NCBI RefSeq assembly: GCF_030412965.1
Contig: NZ_JAUHJQ010000007.1
Location: 1-64,000, forward strand
Origin: Nocardioides oceani
Lineage (GTDB): Bacteria; Actinomycetota; Actinomycetes; Propionibacteriales; Nocardioidaceae
Length of the DNA: 64,000 nucleotides
Direction: 5' to 3'
Shown here: positions 59,516 to 64,000 of the stretch, piece by piece
How the letters are laid out: every line of letters begins with the position of its first letter
Numbering within the stretch: position 1 is the stretch's first letter
Translations under genes and position numbers: made by a program
The notes under the pieces: generated by a model
The model's database searches: none
The model's input: only the letters and a program-made list of their open reading frames with translations
What the model was told of the DNA's origin: nothing

Positions 59516-59812
59516 ATGTGCGGTGCCACCGAAGGTGGCCTTCCCCTCGACGGCGTGAACGTCGCGAAGGAGGCCATCGTCCAGGGCCAGGTCCTGCGGT
59601 CGGGCGAGCCGGTCGGCAACGCCTACGTCCGCCTGCTCGACAAGTCCGGCGAGTTCACGGCCGAGGTGCCGACGTCGGCCAGCGGCCACTTCAGGTTCTT
59701 TGCCGGCGACGGCGAGTGGACTCTCCGGACCCTCGCGCCCAAGGCCCACCCCGTCGACAAGAAGGTCGTCGCCTCCATCGGCTCCGTCGCCGAGGTCGTC
59801 GTCTCGATCTGA
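59516..59812 (+). CDS. sseC: DUF1416 family protein SseC
   Basis: The 98-aa protein starts MCGATEGGLPLDGVNVAKE with a conserved early Cys, then a beta-sandwich region VQGQVLRSGEPVGNAYVRLLD. It corresponds to mycobacterial SseC, always next to the CysA2/SseA sulfurtransferase. It may be a sulfur acceptor or carrier; this is inference. GAAGGAAG precedes the ATG. Confidence 0.9.
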   Translation: MCGATEGGLPLDGVNVAKEAIVQGQVLRSGEPVGNAYVRLLDKSGEFTAEVPTSASGHFRFFAGDGEWTLRTLAPKAHPVDKKVVASIGSVAEVVVSI

Positions 59813-59894
59813 GCTCCGGGTCGCGGGGCTCGTCCTGGCCCCGGGTCGGTAGCCTGACGGCTCGCGAAGCCCGACTCGATGAGGACTCGACAAC

Positions 59895-61652
59895 GTGACG
59901 ACCCGTGCCCGCGTGAGGGCGATCCTTCTCGTCATCGGCGTCTTCGTCGTCGCAGGGTGCGCGCTCGCGGGCTGGCGGGCGTGGCACGTGCGGTCGGAGC
60001 TCTTGGAGGCCCGCACCGCCGCTGAACGGCTCCGGGCGGCAGTCGACGCGCGCGACCTCGACGAGGCACGGCGGGCGCTGGAAGTGCTGTCGGGGCACAG
60101 CGCACGCGCGCACGAGCAGACCGGCGGCCCCACCTGGCGCGCCTTGTCATGGGCCCCCGTGGTGGGCGATGACGTCGAGGCCGTCCGCACGCTGAGCGTC
60201 GCACTGGACGACCTGGCGCGGGGGGGCGTGTCACCCGTCTTGGACCTCGTTGCCTCGCTTGAGGACGGCGGGCTGGCTCCTGAGGCCGGCCGCTTTCCTG
60301 TGGACAGCCTGGTCGAGCTTCATGGAACGGTGGCAAGCAGCCTCGGCGTGTTCGAGCGGGCACAGGACGACATGGCCGCACTCGCGGCTGGTGACTACCT
60401 CACGCCGGTGGAGGACGCACGCACCGAGCTCGCCGACGTGCTCGGTTCCGCGACGCGCACCCTCGCCCAGGCGGACAAGAGCCTGCAGATCCTCCCGGGG
60501 ATGCTCGGTGCCGAGCAACCCCGTCAGTACCTCCTGGTGCTGCAGAACAACGCGGAGATCCGGTCCACAGGGGGATTTCCTGGGAGCGTGTTCGTCCTGC
60601 GCACCGATGGCGGGAAGGTCGATCTCGTCGAGCCGGTGGCCGGCGCCACCTTCCCAGTCCTCGACGAACCGGTCATCCCGCTGGACCAGGCCGAGAGTGC
60701 CCTGTTCACCGACGAGGCCGGCCGCCAGTTCGTCGACGGGAACACCATCCCGGACTACGGGCGAGCCGCCGAGATCTTCGCTGCGCACTGGGCGCGGCGG
60801 TTCGGCAACCAGGTGGACGGTGTCATATCCGCTGATCCGGTCACGCTGTCGTACCTCCTGGGGGTGACCGGGCCGGTCCCTGTCGGCGAGGTGACCTTGA
60901 CCGAGGAGAACGCGGTCGACGAGCTCCTCAGTCGGACGTACGAACGGCTCCCGAACCCCGAGGACCAGGACGCGTTCTTCCGGGCTGCCGGGACGGCAGC
61001 GTTCTCGGCGATTCTCGAGGCGCAGGATGTCGCCGGTGCCGTCAGCGCGGTGTCGCGTGCTGTCGACGAGGGCAGAGTGCTCGTCCACTCCTTCGTGCCG
61101 CGTGAGGCGCGGGTCCTCGACACCACCCGTATTGCCGGTCTCCGCAGACAACCGCCGGGCCAGCGCCCGCAGGTCGGCGTCTACGTCAACGACGACACGG
61201 GCGACTTCGGGTCGAAGTTGAGCTACTACCTGAGGTACGACGCCCGGGTGGTGTCGCGACGCTGCGGGGCGGACGGGCAGCGACTCCACGGCTCCTTCGT
61301 GATGAGGTCGGAGACGCCACCGGACCCCGCGATCCTTCCGGCGTACGTGACGGGTGGCACCCCTGGCGTGCCCCTCGGCGCCCAGGACCTGGTCCTCTTC
61401 CTTGTTGCTCCCGAGGGTGGTGACCTCACACGCGTGCGCGTCGACGGTGAAGTCGTCCCGGCGCGGATCGTGCGGTGGCAAGGCAGGCCGGCGGTGCGGG
61501 TGGCCCACCGTCTCGGCGCTGGGAAGGGGCTGCAGGTCGACTGGGACATGACGACCGCTCCTGGACAGCTCGGGGACATCGACGTGTCGGTCACACCGCC
61601 CGTCACAGCAGGGAACGCGTCCTCGACCGCCCGGAGTGCGTGCACGGGCTGA
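59895..61652 (+). CDS. DUF4012 domain protein, exported (surface-glycan cluster)
   Basis: The 585-aa protein has an N-terminal membrane anchor (about residues 8-27), a helical region (about 30-200) and the DUF4012 core beginning YLLVLQNNAEIRSTGGFPGSVFVLRTDGGKV (about 215-245). DUF4012 proteins occur in actinobacterial exopolysaccharide loci and are thought to act outside the membrane in glycan assembly, though activity is unproven. GTG start. It is followed by a Wzz/BY-kinase. The sequence is less GC-biased at the third position than the first half of the window. Confidence 0.85.
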   Translation: MTTRARVRAILLVIGVFVVAGCALAGWRAWHVRSELLEARTAAERLRAAVDARDLDEARRALEVLSGHSARAHEQTGGPTWRALSWAPVVGDDVEAVRTLSVALDDLARGGVSPVLDLVASLEDGGLAPEAGRFPVDSLVELHGTVASSLGVFERAQDDMAALAAGDYLTPVEDARTELADVLGSATRTLAQADKSLQILPGMLGAEQPRQYLLVLQNNAEIRSTGGFPGSVFVLRTDGGKVDLVEPVAGATFPVLDEPVIPLDQAESALFTDEAGRQFVDGNTIPDYGRAAEIFAAHWARRFGNQVDGVISADPVTLSYLLGVTGPVPVGEVTLTEENAVDELLSRTYERLPNPEDQDAFFRAAGTAAFSAILEAQDVAGAVSAVSRAVDEGRVLVHSFVPREARVLDTTRIAGLRRQPPGQRPQVGVYVNDDTGDFGSKLSYYLRYDARVVSRRCGADGQRLHGSFVMRSETPPDPAILPAYVTGGTPGVPLGAQDLVLFLVAPEGGDLTRVRVDGEVVPARIVRWQGRPAVRVAHRLGAGKGLQVDWDMTTAPGQLGDIDVSVTPPVTAGNASSTARSACTG

Positions 61653-61780
61653 GCGGAGGCGGTCGCGCGGGCCACTACGATGCCGGTGCGGCGTCGCGCC
61701 GCGGGGCTCGACGCACGAGGACCGTTTTGGTCACGGGTCTGCTGGTCTAGGGGGACCGACACAGGAATGGGGATGTCCGG

Positions 61781-63232
61781 ATGGAGCTGCGGGACCACCT
61801 GAGGATGCTGGCGCTGCACTGGATGGGCGTCGTGGTCATCGTCTCGCTGGTCGTTGCTGGAGCAGCGGCCTACACGTTCACCCGCGACAAGGTGTACGCC
61901 GCTGACGCGAACGGCTTCGTCAGCACGGGCACGACGGATCCGGCGCTCGGCTCGCTCAACGACGAGCTGTCGAAGTCCCGAGCAACGTCGTACGTTGACA
62001 TCGCGACGAGCCGGGCGACCGCCGAGCGCGTGATCGAGGAGCTCGGACTCGAGCAGAGCGCCGCGGGCCTGGTCTCGCAGATCTCCGTCGAGCAACCGCT
62101 CGACACGGTCCTGATCAAGATCACGGCACGAGATGCCAGCCCGCAGGGGGCTCAACGCCTCGCGGACGCGTGGGTGGAGGCCCTGGCCGCAGAGGTCGAC
62201 GAGATCGAGGACCCCAAGGGTCTCGACCGTCCCGGCACGCCCCAGGTCACGACCGTCGAGTCGGCGGTGCTGCCCTCCACCCCGGTCTCCCCGGACCCGG
62301 TGCGCAACCTCGGACTGGCCCTTCTGATCGGACTGGTGCTCGGGTACGCCTACGCCCTCCTGCGGCACACCCTCGACCGTCGTCTACGCACGCCTCAGGC
62401 CGTCCAGGAACGGTTCGAGGTCCCTGTCCTGGGGATGGTGCCGATGGCACCCGCCCTCGGCCGGGACCCCGACGAGGGGGCGGCTGTCGCGGTCGACGAC
62501 AGCGATGCCAATCCGCGCCAGCGGCAAGCGGCCGAGGCCTTCCGCAAGCTCCGGACCAATCTCATCTTCATGCGCGTCGACGACCCTCCGAAGGTCATCG
62601 TGGTCACGAGTCCTCAGCCAGGCGACGGGAAGTCGACGGTGGCTGCGAACCTCGCGGCGGCCGTCGCCTACAGCGGTCAGCCGGTCACCCTCGTCGACGG
62701 CGACCTGCGCCGGCCCACGGTCGCCACGTCGATGCAGGTCGACGGAGATGTCGGACTCACCGATGTCCTCGTCGGACGGGTGACGACGAGCGACGCCGTG
62801 CAGAAGTCGACCGTCCACCCCAACCTCGGCGTCCTGGCAGCGGGCAGGATCCCGCCCAACCCCAGCGAGCTGCTCGGCTCGCAGGCCATGAAGAGCACCC
62901 TGAGCGCGCTGGCGGCGACGTCACTGGTCATCGTGGACGCGCCCCCGCTGCTCCCGGTTACGGACGCCGCCATCCTGACGGCCGGCGCGGACGGAGCGCT
63001 GGTCGTTATCTCGGCCGGACGGACGGTGGATGCCGAGCTGTCTCAGGCACTGAGCCACCTGGAGGCGGTGAGCGGCACTGCCCTCGGCGTGATCATGAAC
63101 AAGACCTCCCGCCGCGGCATGAGCGGCTACTACTACGAGACGTACTACTACGGCGAGGACCAGTCCCGACGGCGCAAGAGGTCGAAGAAGGCGAAGCGGT
63201 CAGCGGGCCGGCGCGGACCCGCGACGGCATGA
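61781..63232 (+). CDS. Polysaccharide co-polymerase / tyrosine autokinase (Wzz-BY-kinase)
   Basis: The 483-aa protein has a Wzz-type N-terminus (MELRDHLRMLALHWMGVVVIVSLVVAGAAAY; second span about residues 170-195). Its kinase domain has the Walker A motif TSPQPGDGKSTVAANLA (about 270-286), Walker A' VTLVDGDLRRP and Walker B LVIVDAPPLLPV. The C-terminus is a tyrosine cluster GYYYETYYYGED, the autophosphorylation site of BY-kinases. It would control chain length and export of the polysaccharide. It overlaps the next gene by ATGA. Confidence 0.92.
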   Translation: MELRDHLRMLALHWMGVVVIVSLVVAGAAAYTFTRDKVYAADANGFVSTGTTDPALGSLNDELSKSRATSYVDIATSRATAERVIEELGLEQSAAGLVSQISVEQPLDTVLIKITARDASPQGAQRLADAWVEALAAEVDEIEDPKGLDRPGTPQVTTVESAVLPSTPVSPDPVRNLGLALLIGLVLGYAYALLRHTLDRRLRTPQAVQERFEVPVLGMVPMAPALGRDPDEGAAVAVDDSDANPRQRQAAEAFRKLRTNLIFMRVDDPPKVIVVTSPQPGDGKSTVAANLAAAVAYSGQPVTLVDGDLRRPTVATSMQVDGDVGLTDVLVGRVTTSDAVQKSTVHPNLGVLAAGRIPPNPSELLGSQAMKSTLSALAATSLVIVDAPPLLPVTDAAILTAGADGALVVISAGRTVDAELSQALSHLEAVSGTALGVIMNKTSRRGMSGYYYETYYYGEDQSRRRKRSKKAKRSAGRRGPATA

Positions 63233-63525
63233 CGGACGACCGGCGCCTGTGGCGGCGCCGAGAGGAGGACGTGGCCATGGTCGAGAGCGACCTGAGGGTT
63301 GCCATGCTCGACCTGCGCCGCCTGGACGACCCGCCCATCATCCTCGAGGGAAGTGCCGCGGTCATCTGGCAGCTGCTCGCCGAGCCGCAGACGATCGACG
63401 ACCTGCTCACCGACCTGGCTGAGGTCTTCGACGCCCCGGCGAGCGAGATGGTGGGCGGCGCCCGCGCCTTCCTGGAGGACCTCGAACGACGTGGACTCGT
63501 CCTGAGCAACGAGGAAGCGGACTAG
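63229..63525 (+). CDS. PqqD-like peptide-binding protein
   Basis: The 98-aa protein has the PqqD fold pattern: LDLRRLDDPPIILEGSAAVIWQLLAEPQTIDDLLTDLAEVFDAPASEM and AFLEDLERRGLVL at the end. PqqD-type proteins present a peptide to a modifying enzyme. Start ATG overlaps the kinase stop (ATGA). It lies 2 bases before an HPr-kinase-like gene, a combination also found in RiPP-type loci. No precursor peptide is visible in the window. Confidence 0.78.
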   Translation: MTDDRRLWRRREEDVAMVESDLRVAMLDLRRLDDPPIILEGSAAVIWQLLAEPQTIDDLLTDLAEVFDAPASEMVGGARAFLEDLERRGLVLSNEEAD

Positions 63526-63527
63526 GC

Positions 63528-64000
63528 ATGGAGCGAACGCCCCCGCGGTTGTCCATCGACGTCTTCGGCACCGTCGTCGGCATCGGGTTCGAAGGGAAGG
63601 ACGCCTCCCGCCTCGCTGGGGAGACGCGCCGCGCCTGGTCCCGGTGCCTGCCGCCGGCCAATGCGGAGCCGGACAAGCAGATCGACGTCCACGTGGAGCC
63701 TGGTTCCGCCGTGGTCAGAATCGAGGAGGAGATCTACGCACCCGACGCGGAGACGGCGCTCGAGCTGCTCACGCAGTCCGTCACGATCGCGGGCCTCACG
63801 CGCGCTGCTGGCAGGCTCCTGATGCTGCACGCATGCGGGCTCTCCGATCCCACGACCGGGAGGACGGCGGTCCTCGTCGGCCCCTCCGGTATGGGCAAGT
63901 CGACCGCCTGCCAGCTCCACGGGCGACGGTGGGCCTACGTCACGGATGAATGCGTGGCGCTGGACCAGGACGGAGTGCTGACGCGATACCCGAAGCCGTT
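63528..64000 (+). CDS. HPr-kinase-like P-loop protein (partial, cut by window end)
   Basis: The frame is open to the last base (157 codons seen). It has a P-loop VLVGPSGMGKSTACQLHGR (about residues 115-133) and, just after, YVTDECVALD, resembling the acidic motif of HPr kinase/phosphorylase-like proteins. The N-terminal ~100 residues are alpha/beta and contain CGL before the P-loop. Such proteins occur with PqqD-like partners in systems that modify peptides or glycans. The end and the substrate cannot be judged here. Confidence 0.68.
   Translation, partial: MERTPPRLSIDVFGTVVGIGFEGKDASRLAGETRRAWSRCLPPANAEPDKQIDVHVEPGSAVVRIEEEIYAPDAETALELLTQSVTIAGLTRAAGRLLMLHACGLSDPTTGRTAVLVGPSGMGKSTACQLHGRRWAYVTDECVALDQDGVLTRYPKP

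Overview
High-GC actinobacterial chromosome, most likely Nocardioides or a close relative in the Nocardioidaceae (inference). Reasons: very GC-rich coding sequence with strong third-position bias; mycothiol synthase next to an orphan GlnR-type regulator and the CysA2/SseC sulfur pair; MptB-type mannosyltransferase; CsoR/CopZ/CopA; DUF5709-, DUF4395- and DUF1416-type proteins; many apparently leaderless genes. The window opens at the 3' end of an rRNA operon (5S rRNA plus terminator) and closes inside an exopolysaccharide-type cluster.

0-17 kb: a MerR regulator divergent from a large unknown membrane protein coupled to a 46-aa membrane microprotein; a convergent partner-switching pair (HATPase and SpoIIE phosphatase); an acidic DUF5709-type protein; a GMC oxidoreductase/aldehyde dehydrogenase operon; an Old Yellow Enzyme homologue; a P-loop GTPase-like protein; tRNA-Phe, tRNA-Glu and tRNA-Asp; an Lrp/AsnC regulator divergent from a DUF2000 protein; a minimal metalloprotease; a two-gene FluC fluoride channel joined to a second HATPase protein behind a clear SigB/SigF-type promoter; and type II NADH dehydrogenase.

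17-30 kb: thioesterase, a long coiled-coil membrane protein, enoyl-CoA hydratase, an SGNH hydrolase, three mannan-type glycosyltransferases, a TPP-dependent PoxB-like enzyme, a response regulator broken into two overlapping ORFs with a PAS/PAS histidine kinase, and tRNA-Lys.

30-43 kb: cold-shock protein; a complete copper operon (csoR-copZ-His-rich protein-copA) with its operator; a phosphate/polyphosphate neighbourhood (mutT1, pit, DUF47, ppk1); and, inside it, an AbiEi/DUF559-type gene bracketed by copies of a palindromic repeat, the best candidate here for an undescribed element.

43-64 kb: a paralogue of the coiled-coil membrane protein; a DsrE / nitrobindin-like / Fur / YgfZ block; a YihY protein; a secreted multidomain amidase; an isolated low-GC acyltransferase inserted at the 3' end of mshD; glnR, moaD, gmd; a sulfur operon headed by a cysteine-containing leader peptide; then DUF4012, a Wzz/BY-kinase, a PqqD-like protein and an HPr-kinase-like protein cut by the window end.

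Recurring themes: general-stress control (three partner-switching proteins and several GGGTAC/T promoters), metal and anion homeostasis (Cu, F, phosphate), thiol/sulfur metabolism, and cell-envelope glycan synthesis. About sixteen genes carry a TANNNT -10-like hexamer 11-14 bases before the start codon and no Shine-Dalgarno, which points to widespread leaderless expression.
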